A DNA stretch of 64,000 bases from Prosthecobacter gellanilyticus. Lineage in GTDB: Bacteria > Verrucomicrobiota > Verrucomicrobiia > Verrucomicrobiales > Verrucomicrobiaceae. Location of the stretch: NCBI RefSeq assembly GCF_007992435.1, contig NZ_BKAG01000031.1, positions 20,004-84,003 on the forward strand, read 5' to 3'. A program made the translations under genes and the position numbers. Below are positions 25,113 to 32,967 of this stretch, one piece after another (within the stretch, counting starts at the first letter, position 1; each line of letters starts with the position of its first letter). The notes below the pieces were generated by a model. That model did not search any database and was not told the origin of the DNA. It was given only the letters and a program-made list of their open reading frames with translations.

Positions 25113-25922
25113 TTACTTGCCTGCTTTTGCAGCCGCTGCGGCCCATTTGATGCCTTCCAGGATGTGCCGGTGCACAAACGGCGTGCTCAGCGAGCGAAGG
25201 TCATGCCCGAACTCCGTGTAAAAGAATCGCCCGCCTGTCGCAGGCTCATGCGTCCAGGCGATGGGGTGATCCGCGCCCATGGCCTTGCCACCGCGTGTTT
25301 TGAAATAATCACGCACTGGGGTGTAGCTAGTCTCATCCACCCGCATCAGCACCTTGAAGCCAGGCAATCCAGTCACGACACGGTCATGGTTCGTCCAGTC
25401 AGCCTCGATCCAAAACTCCGCAGGCTGGTCACCGACGGCGGGGTGATCTTTCGCCGCAGGATCCACGATGACCTTGGCCTTGCTGAAGTCCGAGTCGCTG
25501 TTGAAGTCGCAACCGCCGAGTTGATTCAACCAGGGCCAGCCCGTCTGCCGTACCAGCGCTGCATGCAGTCCCACCACACCTTTCTTGCCGCTCGCAAACC
25601 AGGCCTCGACTGACTTTCGCTGCTCTTCCGGAATGACCTTGTCGAGCTCGTTGGCGTTGTTCAGCAGGAGCACGTCATACTTCGCCAGCACCTGTGGCAT
25701 CAGGTCTTTCGGATGCTCCGTGACATCGACCTCGAAGCCGTTTTCATGACCCAGCAGCACCAGCCAGCGATTGATGCCCGGAATATCCGGATGCCGGTAG
25801 AAAGCAGTGTCTGAATACACCAGCACCTTGGTGCCAGCACCGGAGGTGGTCGGTGTGGCCGTGTCATGCGCGACCGCCTGACCAAACAGAGAGAGGAGAG
25901 CGAGAACGAGAAGCTTCTTCAT
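25113..25922 (-). CDS. Secreted ThuA-domain protein
   Basis: Start 25922 gives MKKLLVLALLSLFGQAVAHD, a signal peptide; the 20-residue extension upstream overlaps a terminator-like hairpin and is not signal-like. The 269-residue protein has ThuA (class I glutamine-amidotransferase-like) blocks: TKVLVYSDTAFYRHPDIP, YDVLLLNNANELDKVIPEEQRKSVEAWFASGKKGVVGLHAA, IEADWTNHDRVVTG, and the C-terminal PIAWTHEPATGGRFFYTEFGHD. ThuA proteins are linked to carbohydrate use, with the chemistry poorly defined. It follows the sialidase-like gene by 71 bp and precedes the serine hydrolase gene by 15 bp. Confidence 0.87.
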   Translation of the reverse strand: MKKLLVLALLSLFGQAVAHDTATPTTSGAGTKVLVYSDTAFYRHPDIPGINRWLVLLGHENGFEVDVTEHPKDLMPQVLAKYDVLLLNNANELDKVIPEEQRKSVEAWFASGKKGVVGLHAALVRQTGWPWLNQLGGCDFNSDSDFSKAKVIVDPAAKDHPAVGDQPAEFWIEADWTNHDRVVTGLPGFKVLMRVDETSYTPVRDYFKTRGGKAMGADHPIAWTHEPATGGRFFYTEFGHDLRSLSTPFVHRHILEGIKWAAAAAKAGK

Positions 25923-25933
25923 GAGAGTCGGTA

Positions 25934-25970
25934 AAACAAAAGGTGTCGGCGTGAATACCACACCGACACC
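25934..25970 (-). terminator. Intrinsic terminator or attenuator directly before the ThuA gene
   Basis: On the minus strand a 12-bp stem with one mismatch (arms 25959-25970 and 25942-25953, loop of 5) is followed at once by TTTTGTTTT. It lies 23 bp after the stop of the sialidase-like gene and ends about a dozen bases before the ThuA ATG. It can end the upstream message, or attenuate read-through into ThuA. Confidence 0.7.
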
Positions 25971-25993
25971 AACGTTCTCCAAAGGCCGTCATT

Positions 25994-27196
25994 TCACGGC
26001 TGCTCCAGCCATTCCAGATTGAAGCGGGCCAGGGTCAGTCCGGCACCGGCAAACCCCGGCTTCGTGCCGCGGCCATAGAAACAGAGGATCGTGCCCTTTT
26101 GAGTAACAGCGATATCGCTGTACATGCTCGGCCCAGGCTCGATGGTCTTGCTCACCGGCCAGGTCTGAGCTTCATCGCGGCTGATCTTCACGCTCACGTT
26201 CTTGCGTGCGCGACTCTTGCCAGGTTCAGGCGTGCTCTCGCGGCCGCCTTCCAGGTTATGAGGATTGGAGAAGAGGATGAGGCTCCTGCCATCATGGTGG
26301 TAACGAACGATGCCGCCCATGCAGATCGGCTCCAGCAGGGCGTCATCAAACTTCGGCGTGCTCCACTTCGTGGCACCGTCTGGACTCGTGGTGATGAGAC
26401 GGCGATGCGCTTTCGATTCGCTGCGCACGTTCAGCATCACTCGACCGTCATCGAGCTCGATGGCCACGGTTTCATTCGGGTTGATCCATTCGTCCGTGCA
26501 TGGCACGGCGATCTCCCCCGCCTTCCACGTCTTGCCCTGGTCATCGCTGTAAATGGTCGCCGTCACACTGGGGCGATGCGCATTCCCACCGGTGCCCGTG
26601 GAAAGCCACACCGGCACGACGAGACGGCCCGTCTTGGTCTGAATGCTGTGGTTAGGCCCGGTGGCGATCACCTTCCAGTCATAGTCTTTCTTGAAGGCAT
26701 CGAATGTCGCGGTGATTTCCGTGGGCTTGCTCCAGGTCACGCCATCATCATCACTGCGCTGGTAAAAGGCACGCTCATACTCGAGGCAGAAAAGCATGTG
26801 CACCGTACCGTCCTTGTCCGCGATGAGCACCGGATTGTTATAAGTCACGTCGTTCGGATCCACGTTCTTCATCTTCAGCGCGAAGGGGTTTTTCTTCTTC
26901 GGGCCGTCCACGTTCGCGATGCTCTTGGGCTCGCTCCAGGTCCTGCCATCGTCCGTGCTGCGGCGCAGCAGGATGCGGATGTCATCCCAGTCGCTCACTC
27001 CAGCAGGGCGCTTGCGCGCCTCACACCAGGCCAGCACGCTGCCCTTGGCCGTCACCACCACGCCGGGGATATGGTAGATGTTGTAGGCAGGATCGTCACC
27101 CACCTTGAAGAGGTCCTGTTTGTCGATGAATGGCTCAGCAGCGCCGAGCGCACCGCAAAGCGCGGTGAGAAGCAGGGAAAGGGCAGTGTTTTTCAT
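25994..27196 (-). CDS. Secreted sialidase-family (BNR) protein with altered RIP motif
   Basis: The 400-residue protein has signal peptide MKNTALSLLLTALCGALGAAEP and Asp boxes STDDGRTW, SDDDGVTW and SDDQGKTW, a GH33-like AWCEARKRPAGVSDWDDIRILLRRS block, and IEPGPSMYSDIAV near the end. The usual YRIP is YHIP here (residues 41-44), so the first arginine of the catalytic triad appears to be replaced by His. It may act on another acidic sugar or be a binding protein. The operator at 27277 lies 80 bp upstream, and a terminator follows its stop. Confidence 0.83.
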   Translation of the reverse strand: MKNTALSLLLTALCGALGAAEPFIDKQDLFKVGDDPAYNIYHIPGVVVTAKGSVLAWCEARKRPAGVSDWDDIRILLRRSTDDGRTWSEPKSIANVDGPKKKNPFALKMKNVDPNDVTYNNPVLIADKDGTVHMLFCLEYERAFYQRSDDDGVTWSKPTEITATFDAFKKDYDWKVIATGPNHSIQTKTGRLVVPVWLSTGTGGNAHRPSVTATIYSDDQGKTWKAGEIAVPCTDEWINPNETVAIELDDGRVMLNVRSESKAHRRLITTSPDGATKWSTPKFDDALLEPICMGGIVRYHHDGRSLILFSNPHNLEGGRESTPEPGKSRARKNVSVKISRDEAQTWPVSKTIEPGPSMYSDIAVTQKGTILCFYGRGTKPGFAGAGLTLARFNLEWLEQP

Positions 27197-27276
27197 GGTT
27201 GGTTAGTCGAAGGAAGATGGTTGGATCAGATCAAGGTCACAGGGAGAACCTACGCGCTCCACCGCGATGTCTTCGA

Positions 27277-27295
27277 TGGTCAATTCTGCTGACCA
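27277..27295. promoter_or_regulatory. Operator candidate 5, TGGTCA-N7-TGACCA
   Basis: TGGTCAATTCTGCTGACCA, perfect 6+6 arms with a 7-bp spacer, sits 80 bp upstream of the sialidase-like gene at 27196 and just after the end of the Imm5-like gene at 27304. It is further from its ATG than the other four, which suggests a longer leader. Confidence 0.7.
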
Positions 27296-27303
27296 AAGGC
27301 ACT

Positions 27304-27729
27304 TCAATCTACAGATGTGCGCTTGCCCTTCATTTTGGGCGTCAACGCATGCCTGGCTTTGCAAACATACATCGGCACGGCCATCGCATGCGTCGGCACA
27401 TGCCACACCGCCACGGCTTGACCTGCGGCCCGCGCGGCAAACCGAGCCGCATCCGTTTTGGCCTCACGAGCAGCGGCATGTGCATCAAGTGCCAGTCTCC
27501 TCACCTCCACCATGCCCAGCGTGCGCACTCCGTCACCCCATGCCTGGATGGCTTCGATGGCCACTCGCGGCCGATCATCCTCGGGATGCTCTTTCTCGAA
27601 GATTGCCAGCACTCTTCCCGCCTCCTGCGCCGCCTTGACCGCGAACAGTCGATGGTATCGCCATCCTGGTTCAGTATCGCGATTGACCTTGGGCTTGCGT
27701 TTCGGCTTCGAAGTCGTGCGGTCACTCAT
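27304..27729 (-). CDS. Imm5-like putative immunity protein
   Basis: The 141-residue protein lacks a signal peptide. It has an alpha-helical pattern typical of Imm5-like domains: ...GRVLAIFEKEHPEDDRPRVAIEAIQAWGDGVRT..., then LALDAHAAAREAKTDAARFAARAAGQAVAVWHVPTHAMAV, and a basic tail. Family members occur next to polymorphic toxins but many are orphans. No toxin gene is recognisable nearby; the neighbours are a hydrolase gene (16 bp upstream) and an operator. The family assignment is from pattern memory, so moderate confidence. Confidence 0.6.
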   Translation of the reverse strand: MSDRTTSKPKRKPKVNRDTEPGWRYHRLFAVKAAQEAGRVLAIFEKEHPEDDRPRVAIEAIQAWGDGVRTLGMVEVRRLALDAHAAAREAKTDAARFAARAAGQAVAVWHVPTHAMAVPMYVCKARHALTPKMKGKRTSVD

Positions 27730-27744
27730 GTCGGCATGAATCCG

Positions 27745-28566
27745 TCACTTTGCTGCACTGTCCAGCACTCCATGCTTGGTGAACCATTCGCGGATGAGCC
27801 GGAACACATCCTCCCGCATCGTTTGATCGATGGGATGTCCCTGGTCATCGGCGACGAGCCGGTCATTCGGCACTTTTTGTCGGTCCAGCACTTGTTTGAG
27901 CGCTAGCGACTGGTCGGGCCTCACGGTGGTGTCATTCATGCCATGAAGCATAAGAAACGGAGTTCGAATCTTCTCCGCCGTGCTGTTGGAGGGAGCGGCA
28001 TAGCCTTCACGTGGAGAAAGACCGCTACCGGTGATGGCAGCCGCCTTCAGATCCGTTACCTGCGCGGCAAGACCAATGGTCACAAACGCGCCCATGCTGT
28101 GGCCATAAGCGGCGATGCGCTTCGCATCCACCTCCGGCATGCCACGCAGGATCTCGAGGCACACCTGGGCTCGGCGCAGATTCTCCTCACTGGCCCCGGC
28201 ATTGGCCGGAGCACGGCCGCGACCACCTCCCTCGCCTTGGGCAGCGCGGCCCATGGCCTTGCCGCTGTGCGTGTACTCGGGAGCGATGCAGACGAGCCCC
28301 CATTTCACCATCTCGCGGGCCTTCATCATGCCAAAGCTATCCGCACTGCCGCCCATACCATGGCTGATGATCACGGCAGGGAAGGGGCCTTTGCCTTCCG
28401 GCTTCAAAAGAATGCCGCTGACCTGCGCTTCACCTTCGCCATGCGTCCAGCTCTCTCCCTGGAGAACAAACGCGGACTTTCCGGCGGCATTCGCCGAAGC
28501 AAACATGCCCAGCAAACTGGCGATGATGAAACGTGCGAGGTGTCGGTGAAGACATTCTCGGTCCAA
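27745..28566 (-). CDS. Secreted dienelactone-hydrolase-like alpha/beta hydrolase
   Basis: The frame from 28566 opens with TTG and gives MDRECLHRHLARFIIASLLGMFASANAA, a plausible signal peptide; a shorter in-frame ATG start (MFASANAAG) would lose most of it. The 273-residue protein has IISHGMGGSADSFG, nucleophile YGHSMGAFVTIG, Asp in LHGMNDTTV and His in DDQGHPIDQ, a complete dienelactone hydrolase triad. It likely cleaves an ester on a small or polymer-linked substrate. It follows the aldolase gene by 24 bp, across a hairpin, and is third in the unit begun by the BNR gene at 30548. Confidence 0.82.
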   Translation of the reverse strand: MDRECLHRHLARFIIASLLGMFASANAAGKSAFVLQGESWTHGEGEAQVSGILLKPEGKGPFPAVIISHGMGGSADSFGMMKAREMVKWGLVCIAPEYTHSGKAMGRAAQGEGGGRGRAPANAGASEENLRRAQVCLEILRGMPEVDAKRIAAYGHSMGAFVTIGLAAQVTDLKAAAITGSGLSPREGYAAPSNSTAEKIRTPFLMLHGMNDTTVRPDQSLALKQVLDRQKVPNDRLVADDQGHPIDQTMREDVFRLIREWFTKHGVLDSAAK

Positions 28567-28571
28567 CCAAC

Positions 28572-28595
28572 TTTAGCGCCAAAGGTTGCGCTAAA
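28572..28595. repeat. Intercistronic hairpin TTTAGCGC/GCGCTAAA
   Basis: Perfect 8-bp arms (28572-28579 and 28588-28595) surround an 8-base loop in the short gap between the aldolase and hydrolase genes, overlapping the aldolase stop codon. No T-tract follows, so it may stabilise or process the message rather than end it. Confidence 0.5.
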
Positions 28596-29403
28596 TGATG
28601 GCGGCGGACGCCGATGTTCCTTCTCCGCTGATGCCAGCCGTCTTCCGGATGGCCTCCAGTTCCAGGCGCAGGTGCTTTTGAAACAGGGAGATGTCTGCGC
28701 TGTGAATCAGCATGTTCGCACCGAGATTCAGAAAGCGTGCCTGCTGGGACACATCACCCCAGAAATGAATGCCAGCACCGATTCCAGCGGCGCGTGCCTT
28801 GCGGAAGATCGTTTCACAAGCTTCGAGGAATTTTGGATGATCCCATTGCTCCGGCACGCCGAGGCTGCAGGAGAGATCATGCGGGCCGATGAGCACCGCA
28901 TCCAGACCTGGCACAGCGAGAATGGCATCCAGTTCCTCAATGGCAGGAACGCTTTCGATGTTCACAATCAGCAATCGGTTCGCCGAGCCTGCCTCCATGT
29001 AGCTCGCCAGGGCTGGCTCGGGCGCCTTGCCATCCAGCATCCATTGCAGACGCTGGCCTTTGATGGGCCGCAGCTTCACGGCTCCTCGCAGTGCCTGGGC
29101 TTGCTCCACGGTTTCCACATAGGGAGCAATCACACCCGCCGCGCCGCCATCCAGCACCATGGTGGCCGCATAGGGATCAGGGGACGGAATGCGCACGATC
29201 GGCGGCAGACCAAGCGCGGCATAGGTTTGGCACATCCAGCTCAGCTCCGCGCGATCCAGAGCGATGTGCTCAGTGTCGATGAACACAAAGTCGAGCCCGC
29301 AGCCCTTCACCACCTCCGGCCATCGTGGTGATGGTGAGACGATGAGCGTGCCAAAGACATTCCGGCCTTCACGCAGGGCCGTGGCGAGTTCAGCGGCGGT
29401 CAT
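28591..29403 (-). CDS. HpcH/HpaI-family aldolase
   Basis: The 270-residue cytoplasmic protein has the family pattern FGTLIVSPSPRWPEVVKGCGLDFVFIDTEHIALDR, PPIVRIPSPDPY, IAPYVETVEQAQAL, VNIESVPAIEELDAIL (metal-binding Glu) and IGPHDLSCSLGVP (metal-binding Asp). HpaI-type enzymes reversibly cleave 2-keto-3-deoxy sugar acids or related acids to pyruvate plus an aldehyde. In this island it is a candidate for the lyase step on an acidic sugar. Its start overlaps the stop of the BNR gene by four bases (ATGA), so it is coupled to a sialidase-fold protein. Confidence 0.88.
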   Translation of the reverse strand: MTAAELATALREGRNVFGTLIVSPSPRWPEVVKGCGLDFVFIDTEHIALDRAELSWMCQTYAALGLPPIVRIPSPDPYAATMVLDGGAAGVIAPYVETVEQAQALRGAVKLRPIKGQRLQWMLDGKAPEPALASYMEAGSANRLLIVNIESVPAIEELDAILAVPGLDAVLIGPHDLSCSLGVPEQWDHPKFLEACETIFRKARAAGIGAGIHFWGDVSQQARFLNLGANMLIHSADISLFQKHLRLELEAIRKTAGISGEGTSASAAII

Positions 29404-30548
29404 GGCTTGATCTTGATTTTGCCAAAGTGGATGTGCGTGCGTGCCTGGTCAGGCGTACCGCTGTCCCACACCGCGCGGTAGTCGCCGGGAGCCACCTCAA
29501 TGAGCGTGGGGTAGGAGTTTTTGATGCCAGCCTCGTAGAAGGTTTTCTCCGCGCTCCATTCACCACCCTTGGGCTTCACCTTGTAGCGCAGCGAGGAGCG
29601 GCCAGCCTTCGCAGGCATGGCAGGACCGTCATTGTAGACATACACGTGCGCGCCAGCCGAGGTGCGGCCGAAGTAACCTTTGGAGCGTGCATTCCAGAGA
29701 TCGGGCTCCTGCACCGCCGGGCTCCAGGTGCGGCCGCCGTCCTTGCTCACGCTGGAAAAGGCACGTGGAGGATCCAGCGCGGCTTTCTCCTCCCAGTTGG
29801 CTGTGCGCATTACCAGCTTGAGTTCGCCGTCATTGTCGCCGGGTGCGAGTCCGCCTTCATGCAGGAAGACCTTGCCTGTCTCCGGCTGCGGGATGATGCC
29901 CTCGGCCTTCCACTCCAGCAGGCTGGTGCTGCTGAGGATGAATTGATCCCGTGAGCCGAGCGGATTGGAGCGCAATGTGTTGCGATGCGCGGGCAGCAGA
30001 TACTTCGGATGACCATTCTCCATGATCGTCTCGATGCCTGCGACGACGATGAGCGGCTGGCTGTAGTGCATGGCCAGCTCCACCGGCGACCATGAGCGCC
30101 CACCATCGCCACTGAAAGCGGCGACAAGCTGCGCGTCCTCGCTGTGGCGATAGTTCATCGGGCAGCGCATGGCGAAGCACCACACCACATCCTGACCCGG
30201 CGGATGAAAGAGGATCGCATTCGCATAGGCGAACTGCATCGCCCCAAAGCGCTGGTTGTGATCAAACACGCACACGGGATAGCTCCAGGTGTCACCGTCA
30301 TTGGTGGAGACACTCGCGTAGATATCGCCCATGTCCGTCTTCCCAGGAATGCCCGCGCCATAGGCCACGATGAGCTGCTTCGGCTTCCATTGGGTAATAT
30401 AGGGCTCCCAGAGCAGCGAGGCACCCGGATGCTGGTCCATGTGACGGACGACGCGGACATCAGTCACGTCACCTTTGTAGTCATCCGCAGCCGGGCTGCA
30501 GACTGGGGCAAGGCTCAAGGCCAGGAGAGAAAGGAAGGCACGCTTCAT
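29400..30548 (-). CDS. Secreted sialidase-fold (BNR) protein
   Basis: Start 30548 gives MKRAFLSLLALSLAPVCSPAAD, a signal peptide; the 19-residue upstream extension is rejected. The 382-residue protein has Asp-box-like STNDGDTW, SGDGGRSW and SKDGGRTW, and YPTLIEVAPGDYRAVWDSG near the end, fitting a sialidase-type propeller. No YRIP motif is seen, so catalysis on sialic acid is doubtful. It is first in a four-gene unit (BNR, aldolase, hydrolase, Imm5-like), with the operator at 30599 lying 50 bp upstream. Confidence 0.8.
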   Translation of the reverse strand: MKRAFLSLLALSLAPVCSPAADDYKGDVTDVRVVRHMDQHPGASLLWEPYITQWKPKQLIVAYGAGIPGKTDMGDIYASVSTNDGDTWSYPVCVFDHNQRFGAMQFAYANAILFHPPGQDVVWCFAMRCPMNYRHSEDAQLVAAFSGDGGRSWSPVELAMHYSQPLIVVAGIETIMENGHPKYLLPAHRNTLRSNPLGSRDQFILSSTSLLEWKAEGIIPQPETGKVFLHEGGLAPGDNDGELKLVMRTANWEEKAALDPPRAFSSVSKDGGRTWSPAVQEPDLWNARSKGYFGRTSAGAHVYVYNDGPAMPAKAGRSSLRYKVKPKGGEWSAEKTFYEAGIKNSYPTLIEVAPGDYRAVWDSGTPDQARTHIHFGKIKIKP

Positions 30549-30598
30549 GGTTGGCAGATAACAGGGAGCAAAGACGCGCCGCCGTCTCTCCATGATGC

Positions 30599-30617
30599 TG
30601 GTCATTCCAGATGACCA
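30599..30617. promoter_or_regulatory. Operator candidate 3, TGGTCA-N7-TGACCA
   Basis: TGGTCATTCCAGATGACCA lies between the divergent BNR gene (ATG 30548, minus) and the SGNH esterase gene (ATG 30677, plus). Arms and spacing are identical to the other four sites. It could serve both directions. Confidence 0.75.
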
Positions 30618-30676
30618 TGGTTGAGGAATGCTGCAAGACCCGGGCTTCGAGATCTGTTCACCGTCATCTCACCACC

Positions 30677-31369
30677 ATGATCCAGCGCATCGCCTTCCTC
30701 CTTCTCTTCTTCGTCGCGGCTCTTCAGGCCCAGGAAACCAAAACACGTGTGGCCCTCGCCGGTGACTCCACTGTGACCGACAAGGCTGGCTGGGGCGCTG
30801 CCTTTGCCAAGCTGCTTGGTCCGCAGTCTGAGTGCCTGAACTTCGCGGCCGGTGGCCAGAGCACCAAGAGCTTCCGTGAAGGCAAGACCAAGCCCTGGCA
30901 GAAGGTGTTGGATTCGAAACCCGCGTTCGTGCTGATCCAATTTGGTCACAATGACATGCCGGGGAAGGGCGAACATCGCGAGACCGATCCCGCCACCACC
31001 TATCGCGAGAACCTCATCCGTTACATTGATGAGGCTCGCGCTGTCGGTGCCAAGCCCATCATCGTGACCTCCGTCGTGCGCCGTCTTTTTATCGATGGCA
31101 AGATCCGTGGTGAAGTCGGTCCCTGGGCTGAGGCGGCCAAAAAAGTGGGAGAAGACAAGAAGGTGCCCGTCGTGAATCTCTACGAGCGTAGCATGGCCCT
31201 TCACAATGAGATGGGGCCTGAGAAATCAGACTCCTTCAATCCGCTCGGCAAGGATGGCAAACCCTCGGACCACACTCATCTCAATGAACAGGGCGCCCAA
31301 GTCATCGCGGGCATCATCGCGGAGGAGATTCGCAAGGTGGAGCCTGATCTGGCAAAGTTGCTGAAGTAG
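30677..31369 (+). CDS. Secreted SGNH esterase (rhamnogalacturonan acetylesterase-like)
   Basis: Start 30677 gives MIQRIAFLLLFFVAALQAQE as signal peptide, a 230-residue protein. The SGNH blocks are complete: VALAGDSTVTD (nucleophile Ser), NFAAGGQSTKSF, FGHNDMPG, and DHTHLNEQGAQV (Asp-x-x-His). This is the layout of rhamnogalacturonan acetylesterases, which remove acetyl groups from polysaccharides; sialate or other acetyl esters are also possible. It faces the BNR gene across operator 3 and may belong to the same regulon. Confidence 0.87.
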   Translation: MIQRIAFLLLFFVAALQAQETKTRVALAGDSTVTDKAGWGAAFAKLLGPQSECLNFAAGGQSTKSFREGKTKPWQKVLDSKPAFVLIQFGHNDMPGKGEHRETDPATTYRENLIRYIDEARAVGAKPIIVTSVVRRLFIDGKIRGEVGPWAEAAKKVGEDKKVPVVNLYERSMALHNEMGPEKSDSFNPLGKDGKPSDHTHLNEQGAQVIAGIIAEEIRKVEPDLAKLLK

Positions 31370-31462
31370 TTTCTCGCGACGGATACGCGCTTTCATTTTC
31401 TTCTGGGCATGGGTGCGGAAGAAGCGTATGTTATCACGCACAACCTTCGGAGGTCTCCCACC

Positions 31463-32953
31463 ATGACACGCCGCCGTTCCTTCCTCGCGTCGACCACAGG
31501 CGTGGGCGCGCTTGCGTTCCTTGGTCGACTTCCATCCGTGTCAGCGGAGGAAGCAAAAATGCCGCCGCATCTCGTGCGTTTTCATCCCGAGATTGAACCC
31601 TTGGTTCGTCTGCTGGAGGACACGCCGCGCGAACGTGTTTTGGAAGAGGTGGCGGCACGTGTGCGGAAAGGCTTGAGTTATCGCGAGGTGCTCGCGGCTC
31701 TCATGCTCGCGGGTGTGCGCAGCGTGCAGCCTCGTCCCGTCGGTTTTAAGTTTCATGCCGTTTTGGTGGTGAACTCAGCACATCTGGCCAGCCTGGCGTC
31801 TCCAGACCGGGAGCGTTGGTTGCCGATATTCTGGGCGATAGACCAGTTCAAATCTTCACAGGCTGCGAATGTGAAGGAGGGGAACTGGCTGATGGGGCCG
31901 GTGGATGAGTCCACCGTGCCCCAGAGCCACCGCGCTGAGCAGGCCTTCATTGCGGCCATGGACAACTGGGACGAGGCTGCGGCCGATGCTGCCATCGTCG
32001 GCCTCGTGCGCACCACGGGCGCGAACAAACTGTTTGAAATCTTTGCCCGCTATGGTGCCCGCGATTTCCGGGACATCGGACACAAGGCCATCTATGTGGC
32101 GAACAGCTTTCGCACCCTGGAGGTCATCGGCTGGCATCATGCGGAGCCTGTGTTGCGTTCGCTCGCTTATGCCTTGCTGGATCGCTCAGGTGCCAAGGAG
32201 AATCCGGCCAAAGCGGATCTGCCGGCCGATCGCCCCTTCCGGCAGAATCTCGAGGCGGTGAAGAGGATCCGAGAAGGCTGGCTAGATGGCAAAGCGAACG
32301 AAGGCGCCACCAAGGACTGCCTGCAAGCCCTGCGCACCGGCTCCGCTTCAGACCTCAGTGATCTCACCGTGAAAATGCTCAATGATGGTGTGGCACCTCA
32401 GTCTGTCTTCGATGCCATGTTTGATGGCGCGGGCGAGATGCTCATGCAGGCTCCGGGCATCGTCTCACTCCATGCCATGACCTTTACCAATGCCATTCAC
32501 TATGCCTGGCATCATGTGCAGAGTGATGAAACTCGCCGCCTGCTGCTGCTTCAGAATGCGGCCTTCCTTCCTCTCTATAGAGGTGAGCGGCCTGACAAAG
32601 GCATCCACATCGATACCCTCGAACCCATGGCGACGCAGGCCAAGGGTGATGAGGCCGTGGCGGAGATCTTTGCCGAGATCGGCAAGGACCGTCTTGTGGC
32701 CGCGAAGAAGATGCTGGGCTACCTGAAGGAGCATTCCAACGCAGGCCCCATCGCCGATGCCGCGCGCCGTCTCGTCTTCCTCAAGGGCAACAATTCCCAC
32801 GACTACAAGTTCAGCTCTGCCGTGCTGGAAGATCACGAGCATCTCAGCCAGCCTTGGCGAGACCGCCTGCTTGCCGCCAGCGTCTTTTACTTCCGAGGAT
32901 CAGGGGAGAAGGACAACGATCTGGTGCAGCGCATCCATTCGGCGCTTGGTTGA
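31463..32953 (+). CDS. Tat-exported protein of unknown function
   Basis: ATG 31463 is preceded by GGAGG with a suitable spacing, one of the few clear Shine-Dalgarno sites here, and yields a twin-arginine leader TRRRSFLASTTGVGALAFLG. The 496-residue body is largely alpha-helical, with REVLAALMLAGVRSVQPRPVGFKFHAVLVVNSAH, RYGARDFRDIGHKAIYVANSFR and IGWHHAEPVLRSLAYALL. Several conserved-looking His and Trp residues could bind a metal or cofactor, as Tat export would allow. I do not recognise the family. It lies 93 bp downstream of the SGNH esterase gene on the same strand and converges with the sialidase-like gene at 32968. Confidence 0.75.
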   Translation: MTRRRSFLASTTGVGALAFLGRLPSVSAEEAKMPPHLVRFHPEIEPLVRLLEDTPRERVLEEVAARVRKGLSYREVLAALMLAGVRSVQPRPVGFKFHAVLVVNSAHLASLASPDRERWLPIFWAIDQFKSSQAANVKEGNWLMGPVDESTVPQSHRAEQAFIAAMDNWDEAAADAAIVGLVRTTGANKLFEIFARYGARDFRDIGHKAIYVANSFRTLEVIGWHHAEPVLRSLAYALLDRSGAKENPAKADLPADRPFRQNLEAVKRIREGWLDGKANEGATKDCLQALRTGSASDLSDLTVKMLNDGVAPQSVFDAMFDGAGEMLMQAPGIVSLHAMTFTNAIHYAWHHVQSDETRRLLLLQNAAFLPLYRGERPDKGIHIDTLEPMATQAKGDEAVAEIFAEIGKDRLVAAKKMLGYLKEHSNAGPIADAARRLVFLKGNNSHDYKFSSAVLEDHEHLSQPWRDRLLAASVFYFRGSGEKDNDLVQRIHSALG

Positions 32954-32967
32954 AGCCCGAACTTCAT

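Noticed and set aside
26099..27292. 397-codon plus-strand frame
   Set aside because: Antisense to the sialidase-like gene at 25994, with composition typical of such shadows.
27943..29331. 462-codon plus-strand frame across two genes
   Set aside because: It crosses the aldolase and hydrolase genes antisense and their intergenic hairpin; no family pattern.
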